Below, piece by piece: positions 32,353 to 43,380 of a stretch of 64,000 bases of DNA. Origin of the DNA: Hawksworthiomyces lignivorus (lineage: Eukaryota > Ascomycota > Sordariomycetes > Ophiostomatales > Ophiostomataceae); contig NTMA01000125.1 of NCBI GenBank assembly GCA_002917075.1, forward strand, positions 39,162-103,161. Direction: 5' to 3'. Numbering within the stretch: the first letter of the stretch is position 1; each line of letters begins with the position of its first letter. The notes under the pieces are model-generated. The model saw only the letters and a list, made by a program, of their open reading frames with translations, did no database searches and was not told the DNA's origin. Both the position numbers and the translations under genes were made by a program.

Positions 32353-33522
32353 CTAGTCTTTCCTCTCAAGCCCATATGCCTTTACGGCGGTGCCACCCCA
32401 GAGCATAGCTTCGTCATCTGGGCTCATGGTGGCCATGTATGCCGTGTATGCCACGATACGCCGCCACTTGTCCCAGGCGCCTATCTCGCCCTCATTGAGT
32501 GGCTTCGCAACATCATTGCCACTCGCCTCTGTAGACTCTTCCGACGTGCCCTTGGCCGGAGCCTCTGTGAAGGCGAGCGTACACACAGGCCAGTCGCTGC
32601 CAAACATCAGCCGCGATGCGCCAAACGCCGCTAGCAACACGGCGAACCATGGGTACATTCCCGCAAAGAATGCCTGGGGCGACTGGTCGCGCATGGACGG
32701 GCTCATCTCGGAGAACAGGCCAGAGAGTTTCATGAAGATGTGGTCTGGGCTGGTGCGGGCCAGGGTGAACATGGTGTCACGCCAGGCGGCAAAACCGCGG
32801 TCAGCCTGAGGATTGAGCACGGTGATGTCGGGCTTGGCGAGATGGTTGATGACGAGGACAACCTTTTCGTCGTCCGGAATGTCCTGGGCGTGGACCTTCT
32901 CGACCAGAGACACAGCCTCTGCCATCTGAGTGCGGCCCCGGCGGTGATGGTCGATGCCCAGGTCAAAGGCGAATCCGCGCTTGCCCAGCAGGCGGAGTGA
33001 GCCGATGAACTCGTCGGTCAGCATGGTGCCGTGGGGCTTGTCCTGGACGAGATAGCGAAACCCGCGGACGCGGGGCCAGACAACGGGCCCGGCAACTTCT
33101 TTCACAGCGTCGAGATAACGGGCCAGCTCCTCTGGTCCGCTGTGAACGGGTGCCCATGGAACAATGGCCAGGCATCGAGCTTGAGACGCAGACGTATTTT
33201 GGGCCTCGGCTTCCACGACACGCCGAAGGTACGCGACTTCTTCTAGCGGGTGGGTCCAGTCGGAGCCTTCGTTATTTTTGCGGTCACACTCGACAAAGAT
33301 GTAGCCGACCCTGGGGCCGGATGGCGGCTGGTCATCTTCGTCCTCGCCATCTTCGTCCTCAGAACCAGATCGACCGTTTACCGCGTCCACATAGTCGTTG
33401 ACAGTACGTGAACGATATAGTCTGTCCCCTGGTTTGAGCCAGGCGAGGTTCTGGATAGCGTCCGACTCCCAGGTGTGGATGTGCGAGTCGACAATAAACG
33501 GCGGTGAATCGAAGGAAGACAT
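32353..33522 (-). CDS. Amidohydrolase-2 family metal-dependent hydrolase/lactonase
   Basis: This TIM-barrel hydrolase has 389 residues in one exon. The N-terminal metal motif is DSHIHTWE at about residue 12, where the barrel normally carries DxHxH. Barrel strands follow: RVGYIFVECDRKN, ARCLAIVPWAPV, RVRGFRYLVQDKPHG, KRGFAFDLGIDHHR, VVLVINHLAKPDI with the conserved His, and IFMKLSGLFSEM. The C-terminal active-site Asp is in RLMFGSDWPVCTL, the hallmark of the ACMSD/2-pyrone-4,6-dicarboxylate lactonase group. Fungal members include L-rhamnono-gamma-lactonase of the L-rhamnose pathway, the best functional guess. An acidic insert (SEDEDGEDEDD, about residues 53-63) and another before the end (GTSEESTEASGND) are lineage-specific loops. 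No rhamnose-pathway partner lies nearby, so the substrate stays open. Confidence 0.85.
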   Translation of the reverse strand: MSSFDSPPFIVDSHIHTWESDAIQNLAWLKPGDRLYRSRTVNDYVDAVNGRSGSEDEDGEDEDDQPPSGPRVGYIFVECDRKNNEGSDWTHPLEEVAYLRRVVEAEAQNTSASQARCLAIVPWAPVHSGPEELARYLDAVKEVAGPVVWPRVRGFRYLVQDKPHGTMLTDEFIGSLRLLGKRGFAFDLGIDHHRRGRTQMAEAVSLVEKVHAQDIPDDEKVVLVINHLAKPDITVLNPQADRGFAAWRDTMFTLARTSPDHIFMKLSGLFSEMSPSMRDQSPQAFFAGMYPWFAVLLAAFGASRLMFGSDWPVCTLAFTEAPAKGTSEESTEASGNDVAKPLNEGEIGAWDKWRRIVAYTAYMATMSPDDEAMLWGGTAVKAYGLERKD

Positions 33523-35369
33523 GACTAGGAAGGTGTCTGGAGTTCGAGGTGTGGAGGCTCTTGGATCAGGTCTAGCTCAACCAAAGTGTTGATAGCAAGG
33601 TTTTGACGAAGGCTACTCCAAAACGGCGAAGCAATATTGTGGACGCGGTTGAAAGGGCAGGAACAGAGGCCTGAACGAGAGTGTCAAAGATGCAACGCGG
33701 GGTTGAATCGGTCGCTTTTGCTGTTTCCTTCAATTGCACCCAACCTCACACTGCTCTTTCCCCTGCTGTTCTCCTATTTAAATTTAATGCGGAGCCAGAA
33801 AGTGCTGCCCCGCTGTTCCCTGATCAGGAATACAACGAAAACCAGGCAAGAATCACAGATAAAAGAAAATCAATTGTGACCTGTTGTACTTTTCGCGCCT
33901 TGATGTTGTCTTTCATATTCTTTTGCAAAGTGCGAGATCAGGGAATCCCGCTGCAACTCACGCGTACTTTTACACCGAGACCCGAGATGCTTGACTAAAA
34001 GAGGGACGACTAACAATGGTCGTGGGCAGCTTTTCCGGCACCAAGTGCTAGCCAAAAGCCAGCCATTTTAGGCCTTTGGCTCTGTTTCCTCCGGCGGACA
34101 AAGTTACCCAAAAGAGCCAACTCTCACTTATTTGTGCTCTAGGACGAGAGGGCAGGTTGAGTTAGATGTTCTGGAGCCTCAGACTGTGCCGGACAAGCTG
34201 GGAAATACCATCCGGTTAGGGGAAACCAAACGGATGCCGCCGCTCAGCTTTACAGCACATGCTGAACAAGGCGTACTGCGCGCACATACTGTACCATGAT
34301 AATATAATGAAATACCAGAAGAGTTTATCAATTGTCAACTACAGTTATCACGCATTCATAGCTCGCTTTATTTTCGGTGAGACTTTGACAAACTTATATT
34401 GATTCATCGATTCTGCCTAGTCTTCCAGATTGATTCTATGGCTGGCTCTAGGTTAAATGCTCCAAAGAGCAGTCTTCACCACGAGACCACAGACGTTGAC
34501 GTTCCTCGGCAGGTCCACATCTTTGCTGTGACTTCATCAAGAAGCAGAGTAAAAAAAATGGAGCCAAGGAGATTAACAGGCATAAAAAATGCGGCAAGAG
34601 GAAAGGGTACGTCTCTCAAACGAGGTGACAAACATGACAAAAAGAACAAAAAGAAAAAACAGGACATAGAAAATGTGTCACACGAAGACCAACAGAAGAG
34701 GAGCGTCTTGTGAGGAGTCGCAGCATCGACCCAGCTTGTAAGGGTATGTATTGTTATTTTAATTTTGTTTTTTTGTGGCTTGATAAAGGGGAAAATCAGA
34801 GAGGCACGCACACCTGCTCAAAGAGAGGGCATACACTGCGATCACCATGCTGCTCCAATCTCATTGCTTGACAGGAAGAAAGGAACAACAGAGCATCGGG
34901 TCCAGCCTGGTGTTCTTGCAACGGGACGAGTCCTTACCATCTCCAATCCGAAGGTTCCGAAAAGGAGCAAAGCAACGTGGAAGCAATGAACAAAAACAAA
35001 ACTTTCCAAGACGAGACAAACACAGAAAGACAAAAAGCACAACGAAGCCTTTCATCTTCCAGTGCTTGGTTTCTTTTTTCTTTGATCTCCTTCCCTTTTT
35101 TCATATTTCATTTTCTCTCTCCTTACCGCGACTCGATAATGAGGGGAACGAGCCGCACGGAACGATAACACGTCAAAGCCATGGAACATGCCCAGCGGCT
35201 GAGTATTGTCCAGTTCTCTTTCTCAGTGATAAGCGACTGGCGCCAAAATGCGTTGACATGAAGCAATTTGGTCACCAGTCGCTGGCGCGTTATTCTTCTT
35301 TATGCGCTGTGTATCCACATCACCCGCGCACAAAAGCTGCTGCTTAAGCCATCAACAAGCGGTAGTTAT
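33523..35369. other. Intergenic, about 1.8 kb
   Basis: No supportable gene is seen. An open frame at 34399-34713 encodes a Lys-rich stretch driven by A-rich sequence and has no family features. Confidence 0.5.
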
Positions 35370-36281
35370 TCACGAAACAATAACACCATTGCGGCGCGAG
35401 GAGCATGCAACAGGCTCCTCCTCGTCCGAAGACGAGCAAGAGTCCTCGTAGCCGCAGCGGGTGCCGCCACAGTCGATGCGGACGCGGTCGCCCTTGCGGG
35501 TGATACCGTAGCGCTCGCAGGTGCAGGAGCTGTAGTCGGAGCTGGGAGTGGAGTAGCCCGACAGGCTCGAGCTGGCGCTCTGGCTGCTGCTGTCGTCCGA
35601 AGAGTAGGACAGGTCGGAGCCGCTCGCCGACAGGGGAGAGCCGCTGACGACGCCGTACTCGGTGGTGACGTACGCATCCTCCTCGGTGTAGTAGTCGCCG
35701 TCGTAGACGATACCTTCCTGGATTGTCTCCTCCTCGAAGCCAGCGGTGGCAAAGCGCCGCGACAGCTCATCGACATCGTAGTCCTCAGTCAGGATGTGCC
35801 GGGTGGCGTGCGGGGCCTGCGGCTTGGGAGACTTGATCTGAGAGACGGACAGAGGACGGCCCTTGGGGATGTCGACGGAGTGGTGCTTCTTGTCCTTGGA
35901 GTGGCGGGACGAGGAGTGGGAGGTGGAGGAGGACTTGTGGCTAGAGGACTTGTGGCTGCTGCTCTTGCTGCTGGAAGACTTGGCCTTGGGGACATCAAGG
36001 ACGTTCAGCTCGCGGCCCGTGGTGGGCTCGACTGTCGACTTCTCGCTGGGGTTGTGCGAGATGTGGTAGCCATCGATGATGTAATAGTACCAGTAGCGCT
36101 GGCCGGCCTCGAGAGTCTCGCCGTTGAAGCGGAAAGTGCCCTTCCAGGAACCAGACTTGGAAGAGGTCTTGTCCTTGGAAAGCGGGAGCTGGCCAACGTA
36201 GTTGTCCCAAGAGCCGAGCAGATGAACGGTCTTGACGCTAGAAGAAACGCGGAGGGAAAAAGAGAGCTGGATGGAAGACAT
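35370..36281 (-). CDS. esdC: EsdC-like protein with AMPK-type glycogen-binding domain
   Basis: This resembles Aspergillus EsdC, a protein needed early in sexual development that carries an AMPK-beta-like carbohydrate-binding module (CBM48). It has 303 residues in one exon. The module spans about residues 1-95: LSFSLRVSSSVKTVHLLGSW, then DNYVGQLPLSKDK, GSWKGTFRFNGETLEAGQRY and WYYYIIDGYHISHNPSE. A Ser/Lys/His-rich linker follows (repeated SSHKSSS, about 103-135). A conserved-looking middle is HATRHILTEDYDVDELSRRF. An acidic/Ser-rich stretch comes next, and a Cys-containing end (SSCTCERYGITRKGDRVRID, GGTRCGYEDSC). This is not the AMPK beta subunit itself, since its C-terminal ASC domain is absent. 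The long, A-rich leader upstream fits a developmentally regulated gene. Confidence 0.85.
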   Translation of the reverse strand: MSSIQLSFSLRVSSSVKTVHLLGSWDNYVGQLPLSKDKTSSKSGSWKGTFRFNGETLEAGQRYWYYYIIDGYHISHNPSEKSTVEPTTGRELNVLDVPKAKSSSSKSSSHKSSSHKSSSTSHSSSRHSKDKKHHSVDIPKGRPLSVSQIKSPKPQAPHATRHILTEDYDVDELSRRFATAGFEEETIQEGIVYDGDYYTEEDAYVTTEYGVVSGSPLSASGSDLSYSSDDSSSQSASSSLSGYSTPSSDYSSCTCERYGITRKGDRVRIDCGGTRCGYEDSCSSSDEEEPVACSSRRNGVIVS

Positions 36282-39200
36282 GATGAAGTTTGTAGGAAAA
36301 AATATAAAATATTAAAAATGAACAGAAGTTTCGTAAAAAAAAGATAATATTAAAAAGTTTCAAATTTTGTTCAAAAAATTTGATAAAAATTCCCCAAAAC
36401 AGATTTGTAAACCGAACTTTGAGAGAGAGAGTACGGGAAAAAATAAGCTTTGGCGAGCAAGTAGAAAACCAGAAAATGATTGAAGTTTTAATTAGGACGT
36501 AGAGTGACCAGCAAACTACGTTGGAGATGGTGTATGATAATTTGGGGTGATGTTTAAAAATGTTGTTTTTTGTATTTTGCTAAACTTGGTGATAGTTTGT
36601 TGTATTAGTTGGTAGAGACCGGCTCTAAGGATAAGGAAATGATGCAAAAGGGAAAAGGTAAAAAAAACGAAACCACAAACTGGCTTTTGAAAATTGAAAA
36701 CTTGCTAAAGAGAAAAAAAAAGAAAGAGAAGAAACAAGAACGAAGGGAACTACATGAGAGTTATATAAGTGAATGGGAGAGAGGTCGCCAACAAAGGGAC
36801 CGCTCCCCACACACACATACACACACTTCGGCTTCCATGACAAATGAACATGGGAACACCATCTGTTGACAGTGGGATCCTGCCATCCGCTACCAGCAAT
36901 CTAAGCATACATTGCGTTTTGTGAACGCCGAAATATTACGGGTACAATCTATTTAGTGTCTAGGGCCGGGTCCAACGCAAACGCGTAGTCGAGATGTACG
37001 TGGGAACAAGTGCGAGATTGCAGCCGCCGCCCCCAACACTCATGCAGCCACAGCACACGAGGAAATCGAGGGCATTTCCGCACAGAACGCTAACGTGTGC
37101 TCAGAATCCAGGAGATACATACACAAAGATGCGGAAAAGAGACCAATGGCGTGCAATCACGAGAAGCCAAAGAGGTTAAGGTGGAGTCGTTCTTTTTCGT
37201 CTTTCCTGCAGGGAAGATCGTCAATATCACAGCGGGATAGAAACATCAGCTCAGGTTCGATATAAAGAGGGACATTGAGAGACGAGGACGAGAGAGACAA
37301 GAGGAAAAGGAGCTACTGCACGCCCGGCGGCTAATATTAAGTGCTGTGATGGAACCAGGACCGGGGTAGACAGTGTGTGTGCGCGTGTGCATCCTGCTGC
37401 ATGAGAGAGAAATAATAGAGAGGGGGGAGAATTAAGATAGAAACCAGGTTCCTGTCGGTGCATTCCAGAATGGGGCACATAATACTGAGAGGACGTATAC
37501 ATACTGGAGAGAAGCAGAGAGGTGATGAAAGAGAGGACGAGGTTGCTTTTGGTTCCCACCCGAAAGAGAGAACGGAAAGGGACTGGGCGTCTAACTCTGC
37601 CCCATCATTGGGCGACTGGAAGAGCATACCGTGCCAGGGTCACATCGGAGACTGATTGGTCCGCCACAGACATCCGTTCTCATGTGCCCCATAATTATGT
37701 TCATTTATAGTAGCACTAAGCCAATCAAGATGCCGTTCTCTGCTGCGATGTCGATCTGGGCTTCCAATCAGCGATGACACTCGTCTCTCACCACCTTGCA
37801 GCTGCAGACGTTGCAATCATCACCAGGCCAGGCCATGCACTCTCTACCCTTCCTCGGCGTGTTGTCCTCTCGGTGTTCTGGAGGCGTACTTTCTCTGACT
37901 ATTTGGCTCTGTCTTGTTTCTTCTCTAAAATAGCCACGAATAGGGTACTGAATTCAGGGGCGGGGACGCAAAATCTGCAGCCCCAAGATTTGAAGGGGTA
38001 GATGCTGGCCTTGCTCTCAAGGCCAGGCTAAGGAGCCATCTGTATGGAGACCAGATTTTTGCTAGACTGTTTTGTGGCAAGACACTGGAGAATCTCCTCA
38101 GACATTGCATTGCTTCTTTTATTAATTGCCTGTGAAAAGAAAAAAAAAATGCTTATGCATATCTTAACGTTTTCATGGCACACAATTGTTTCTGTCTGTT
38201 CCTTCTGTGCAGGGGCATTGATTAGTTTCCCATTGGCACAATGGTTTCTTGCTACCAGGTAGTAAGCAAGACAAGGGTGTTGGTAATGTGCCGATGCAAT
38301 GTACATGTATGTACGCCAGCCGAGCTGACAAGAGGAGCGAAAGCACGGCCCTCGAAGAAGAAGCATCCTCCACTGTTTATCGCTGATAGGTGGTGATATT
38401 AGATTGTTGATGGAAAGCAGAGAAAGGGGAGGACAAGAATCGAGCACTCTCCCTTTTTTTGACGCCGGCCTCTGCATTAGCTCCCAAGAAAGTGTAGTAC
38501 GCAGCACAGCGGAGGCGGTCCTTTTCAATCGAGGAAGGTCTCTCACGAGGACATTTCCGTGCAAGGGCAAATGGCTCTGCGATGCTTGAAGGTTGTCTTC
38601 TGGAAAGTACCGTCTAGTTTATCTGCAAACAACACACAAACGGCATTGTTTGCCTTGAAGTGATGGTCACCCGGACGTAGAAGACGCAGAGAGCCAGCGC
38701 CGGGCCGCCGGTCTGCGTCTCTCAATACTACGAGAGTAGCATCAATTATGGATTTGGCAGGTCAAAAAGAAAGCCATAACTAGAGAGAGAATAGGCAGTC
38801 CCCGCAGGTGGCCTTCACTGAGGTTCCGAGCGGGACGCTATCCAAGTTAGTTATATTCTGTCTACAGAGTACATACAGGCACTTCGTGCAGTTCCTGTTC
38901 CGCATCTGGCAAACGACCTCTGGGCATGATCGTCGCGAAAACAGTATCTGCGATAAAGATCTAGTATCTTTATCTCTTGGGATTTCTTTCTGGCGGATGT
39001 ATATGGAGATTCATGTAGACATCTATATCGCCTCTAAAGGACTATTTCTGCGGTGTTTGCTGATGCCTGACTATAGCAGGAGCGCAGACATGTGGAAAGA
39101 GAATCGGCCACCAGTTGGATATTCAGAGCTGACATCTCGACTGACTCTTGTCTTTCGTTTATTTACTGCTACATAGCTCGGACGATTCTACGAAAAAGGG

Positions 39201-40165
39201 ATTTCTGGCCATCTGACCTACATTTCTCACACCTATAAAACTTGACACCACTCTTGGATTGATGCATTCTACGCATGTGTTTGTCTCAGTCTGCGGTCTG
39301 GATCATTGCTTGCGCATTGGGGCCAGGAGAATCAATAAACGGGGATATCCTCGTGCCAAGCACCGCGTGGATTTCAATCAAGTTTTCTCACCCGTCTTGG
39401 TGCCCCATTGTCATGCATGAAATTTACGCAGCAGCCTTTGCTCCTATCCAGGAAAGAGTAGCGTCGGCGGGTATGCATGGGGCAGGCCTCGTCATCACAG
39501 GCAGCGGAACAAACGAGCTATCTGGAGAATCGCATCGGATGAATGCCGCTGTCTTGGCTTAATACGGAATCTTGGGGTCGAGAGCGTGCATTTACACAGA
39601 AGGATGAAGAAAGAAGAACTGGACGTGAAAAGGGGGAAGTGGTTTTTGCTGGCAGACGGTTGTATTAGGATGGTGTAAGTCGTGGTCCTTTTTTGGTGTT
39701 CCCTAGACGTGAGGGTCGCAATCTCGTAGAGCAATTGTCTCATTGGGCGAAAAATTTCCTCTTAACTAGGGAGCATGCCTACGCTTTGCCATTTCTTCCG
39801 CCCTCCACTACTCTTCACACCATAACAATCAATACCGACGGCGGGAAAAGCCTCGGCCACGATCTTTTAGGTAGCTCTGGTTTGTCTTTGTTTACGCGGC
39901 GAAAAGGGGTGCTTCTTCTCTCGTTTCTGCCCGCTCCGTAACTAGTCCACTGTCTAAGCGTACCGTAGGTAGAAATCGCTCCCATCACACTCGAGGAGCG
40001 GCGCTTACGGCAGTTTCCTTTTGGCTGATTCCGCTCTCGTTTCTTTGAGGTTTCTTGGTCTATTACTAATTGCAATGACATCCGAGAAGAAACGCAAGGG
40101 AAGGCATTTTCCGAGAAACAGGAATTCGATCGAGTGTGTGTTTCTCTCTCCCCTCCTCACGTGCC
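36282..40165. other. Gene-poor region, about 3.9 kb
   Basis: No supportable gene is seen. The first 400 bases are very A/T-rich leader of the EsdC-like gene. (CA)n occurs at 36809-36826. The right end is the promoter of the HD-domain gene. Several short frames (for example 38808-39176) have no family features. Confidence 0.5.
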
Positions 40166-40945
40166 ATGTCGTCCTCCTCGCAGAGCACCGCCCAGGCAGC
40201 TGCGAACGGCGATGACCCCTTCTCCTTGGCGGGCGATCCGCTCATCGAGGCGGTCACCACGGCCGTGCGCACGCACATGGCGCGCTACGACGGCTCGCAC
40301 GACTTCACCCACATCCGGCGGGTGGTCGGGCTGGCGCGCTACCTGGCGCGGGAGGAGGCCCGCCGCGGCGTCGCCGTGGACGCGCGCCTCGTGCTGCTGA
40401 GCGCGCTTCTGCACGACGTCGGCGACCGCAAGTACCTGGACCTGGTCGTGCCGGCCGAGGAGGCCCACTTGGCGGCCGGCTACGAGGCCCATCCCGGCGC
40501 CGCCGCCGTGGCTGTGGCGCTGCGGCGCTGCGGCGCCCCCGAGGACATTGTGCCGGCCGTCGTCGAGGTCTGCCAGAACGTCAGCTGGACGTCCGAGACC
40601 AAGACCGCTGCGTCCGCTGCCGCCGTGGCGGCGCTGGTGGCGCGCCGCCCGGAGCTGGCCATTGTGCAGGACGCCGACCGGCTCGACGCCATCGGGGCCG
40701 TGGGCGTGGCCCGGTGCTTTGCCTACGGCGCGGCGCGCGGCGGCGCGGCCAAGACGGGCCGCTCGCTCGACGCCAGCCTGGAGCACTTTGACGAGAAGCT
40801 GCTGGCCGTCGTCGAGCGCATGAAGACGCCGGCCGGCCGCCGTCTGGCCGAGGAGCGCACGCAGCGGCTGCGGACTTTCCAGGCCTGGTACCGCGACGAG
40901 GCGGCCTTTGCCGTCGAGGATCCCTTGGAGAAAAACAAATCCTAG
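40166..40945 (+). CDS. HD-domain metal-dependent phosphohydrolase (YedJ/YpgQ-like)
   Basis: The protein has 259 residues in one GC-rich exon. ATG 40166 is the first in frame; the open frame before it has only a GTG. The HD fold is clear: SHDFTHIRRVVGLARYLARE near residue 45 gives the first His ligands, and LLSALLHDVGDRKYLD near 85 gives the His-Asp pair. VCQNVSWTSE and VQDADRLDAIGAVGVARCFA near 172 complete the metal site. The end is helical (RLAEERTQRLRTFQAWYRDE). The pattern matches bacterial YedJ/YpgQ, where some members are nucleotide or inorganic pyrophosphatases. The substrate of fungal members is not established. No targeting signal is seen, so it is probably cytosolic. Codon GC is much higher than in the surrounding DNA, as in other conserved genes of this window. 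Confidence 0.9.
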   Translation: MSSSSQSTAQAAANGDDPFSLAGDPLIEAVTTAVRTHMARYDGSHDFTHIRRVVGLARYLAREEARRGVAVDARLVLLSALLHDVGDRKYLDLVVPAEEAHLAAGYEAHPGAAAVAVALRRCGAPEDIVPAVVEVCQNVSWTSETKTAASAAAVAALVARRPELAIVQDADRLDAIGAVGVARCFAYGAARGGAAKTGRSLDASLEHFDEKLLAVVERMKTPAGRRLAEERTQRLRTFQAWYRDEAAFAVEDPLEKNKS

Positions 40946-41567
40946 AGGGTTAAAAACAAAGAAATAAAAAGTCTTACAAAGAAAGAGGACGACTCGCGTC
41001 TCCAGTGCGGAATGGGCGTTATGCAGAGTTCATAGTTGAGACTTCGTGGATAACATATTTTTTTATTTATGCCTATTATATTTAAGTACAAAACAAACTA
41101 ATGTCCCACAATCCTCCCGTGCTGCCGCCAGACATGATCCGATGGTTTCCCGGGTTGCTTGCTAACCAAAAAGAGAGATACAAGACATGAGACATTCCCA
41201 GCAAAAGTGCCGTAACAAACTCAGTCCAAATTAAAAATTAAACCACACACAAGGTATTGGCAGGAAAAGACTTTTTGAAGCCAGGCCCTTTTTTAAAAAG
41301 TAGCAGGAAGCGGAAAACTGTTTTTGGAAAACGAATGGTCTATTATGTATTCAACGAAAAGACGACGCCGGTGAGATTCGGAATTATTTCGATGTCCAGC
41401 TCCTAGTCGTAAATATTAAATTGGACCTCGCGAGCACCCTTCCATACCAAAACGCCGGCAAACAAGGAGAAAAAGACCCGTTTCGAGAGAAGGCCCAAGT
41501 TCTCAAGCCCTCTCAAGCGGTGCGCCCATCTTCAAGATAGAAGAAAGACGGGGTTTCGCAGGTCTTC
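40946..41567. other. Intergenic between convergent genes
   Basis: No gene is seen. This is the 3' flank of the HD-domain gene and of the small GPI protein, A/T-rich in the middle. Confidence 0.55.
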
Positions 41568-41840
41568 TCACAGCATGTAAGCGGCAACAAAGCCGACGGC
41601 GAGAAGCAGGGGGCCGACGCTCTTCACAGCCGCACCGGCTGTCGGGATGGTCGTGGGAGTGGTGGGCGTAGGTCCAGTGGTCTTGGAGCTGACGTTGCCC
41701 TTGCTGGTGGTGGTGACGTTGATGCCACTGCTGGTAGTGGGGAAAGGCACGAAGGTAGTGGTTACGGCACTCGTGTTCGTGGTGTTTGCGGCGCTGGTGG
41801 CAGCTGCTGCAGCGAGGATGAGAAGAGCAGAGACCTTCAT
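41568..41840 (-). CDS. Small Thr-rich GPI-anchored protein
   Basis: The protein has 90 residues from the ATG at 41840 (MKVSALLILAAAAATSAANT). Open frame upstream of that ATG encodes no plausible start for a secreted protein. The signal peptide spans about residues 1-17. The mature part is Thr/Ser-rich with repeated N-x-T/S sequons (NTTNTS, NVTTTS, NVSSKT) and a TGPTPTTPTTIPTAG stalk. The C-terminus is hydrophobic (SVGPLLLAVGFVAAYML), fitting GPI attachment after small residues. It is a typical fungal cell-surface mini-mucin with no catalytic domain. It is the third GPI-type protein in the window. Confidence 0.8.
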   Translation of the reverse strand: MKVSALLILAAAAATSAANTTNTSAVTTTFVPFPTTSSGINVTTTSKGNVSSKTTGPTPTTPTTIPTAGAAVKSVGPLLLAVGFVAAYML

Positions 41841-43289
41841 GTTGACTGATTTGTTTTCTATTATGAAACGATGAAGCGTCTGCTGTGATCTGGTCAGGCA
41901 GTGTATGCACAAGAGTCGACTAAAGAGGACGCTGAGCGAGTGACAGTTGCTCCTAAGTTGAGAGAAGTAATGAAAGCTTTGGGGAAGTTAAATTCGGTAG
42001 CAAGGGGAGAGAGTGGAAGATGGGGTGACGCCATAATATATATATGGGAAAAGGGATATCCAAGCTCAGGGTCACGCAATAAGGTCGATTAGAGATGATG
42101 AGGGAGAGAAAGAGCAAAGTGGAGACCTCTTGGTGAAAAGTGGACAGAAGAGTGACAAACCATAGAGTGGCAAACATAGTCAAACTCAGATGTTCATCGA
42201 CTGTCACTTTTTTTTCCATCTCTTGCACCGGAAGAACCGATATAAAGACAGAAAACGCGTAAGACAACCGGACGCCGGAAGCTATGGAGGCTAGCGAAGG
42301 CGAAGAGCCATGGCTATGCGCTTCGATGGCAGTGGTGGTGTGCTCGATGCCTTGTCTCGTACGTAGCTAGCCGGAGCTCATGGCAGCGGGAGGCAAGACT
42401 AGCTCCACTTTTCGATAAGACGGGCCTACTTTGATGTCATTGTAGAAAAGATGAAGCTAGAAAAAAAAAAAAAAACTAGCTTTCAAAGCCTCCAAAAAAG
42501 GAAAAAGAAGGAAGGCTTTTCCAGCATCACAAAGAGACACGCCCTGTTGGGGTGTGCGTGGAGTAAGCAACGAGCAATACACGCCACAGAGGTATGGGGT
42601 GCTTTGCGAATGCTACGCCGAACAGATAGGACACGCCGTGGCATTGACATGGGCAAGGATTCGTTTTCTCTCTTTTTTTCTGCTCTCCTAGAGCCGACTT
42701 CGTCTTCCGGCCTTCTCTGCGCAAGATCAATACAAATTGAATGCGGGATTGCGAAAAAGCGTATGGGTTGCTCTGGTTGGTGAGACAAGCAGGAGCCTCG
42801 TCCTCCAGGAAGAAAAGCAGCTGGGCTAGATGCAAACCTAGGACCACTAACCTGACGGAAACAGGGAATATTCTGTGGAGGATGGCGGGGGAGGGAGCTG
42901 ATCCAATCCTTTCTAGGATCCAAAAATACTTATTAAGGGCCGATCGCCTTGAAGAAAACTTTATTTTAGGCACAGAATTGTCATTATTGTGGGACAGCTC
43001 CTGCTTAGCGCAAACAGGGACAATTAGATGCTCCATACAGGTGCGAAAGCAGCCTGATAAGCGGGCTCTGGGAGCTGAGCACGAACCGATAGCTCTAGAT
43101 TGCTTCATTGTCCTCTCAAAGACTACGTAAACCAATAGTGCCATATCTGTACCGATAGAGCCTGATTGCTCAACAAAGAAGACAAAGAAGGATTCAGAGG
43201 GACACAGTGGGCCGCAGCGATAGGCAAGGCAGACAAACAAAGCCAAAAGAGAGAAAGGCAAAGCTAAGAGAAACGGAAAGAATAGGAAT

Positions 43290-43380
43290 GAAGAAAATAG
43301 CTGAAGGAAAAAAAGAAAAGGAAAAAAAAAAAGGGAAAGAAGACAAAAAGAAAGGAAGAAAGAAAGAAAGAAAGAAACAA
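43290..43380. repeat. Purine tract with (GAAA)n microsatellite
   Basis: An A/G-only tract contains poly-A and about five GAAA units near its right end. It produces spurious Lys-rich and Phe-rich frames on the two strands. Confidence 0.85.

Noticed and set aside
34399..34713. Lys-rich open frame
   Set aside because: The Lys content follows from A-rich DNA. No conserved features and no plausible flanking exons were found.
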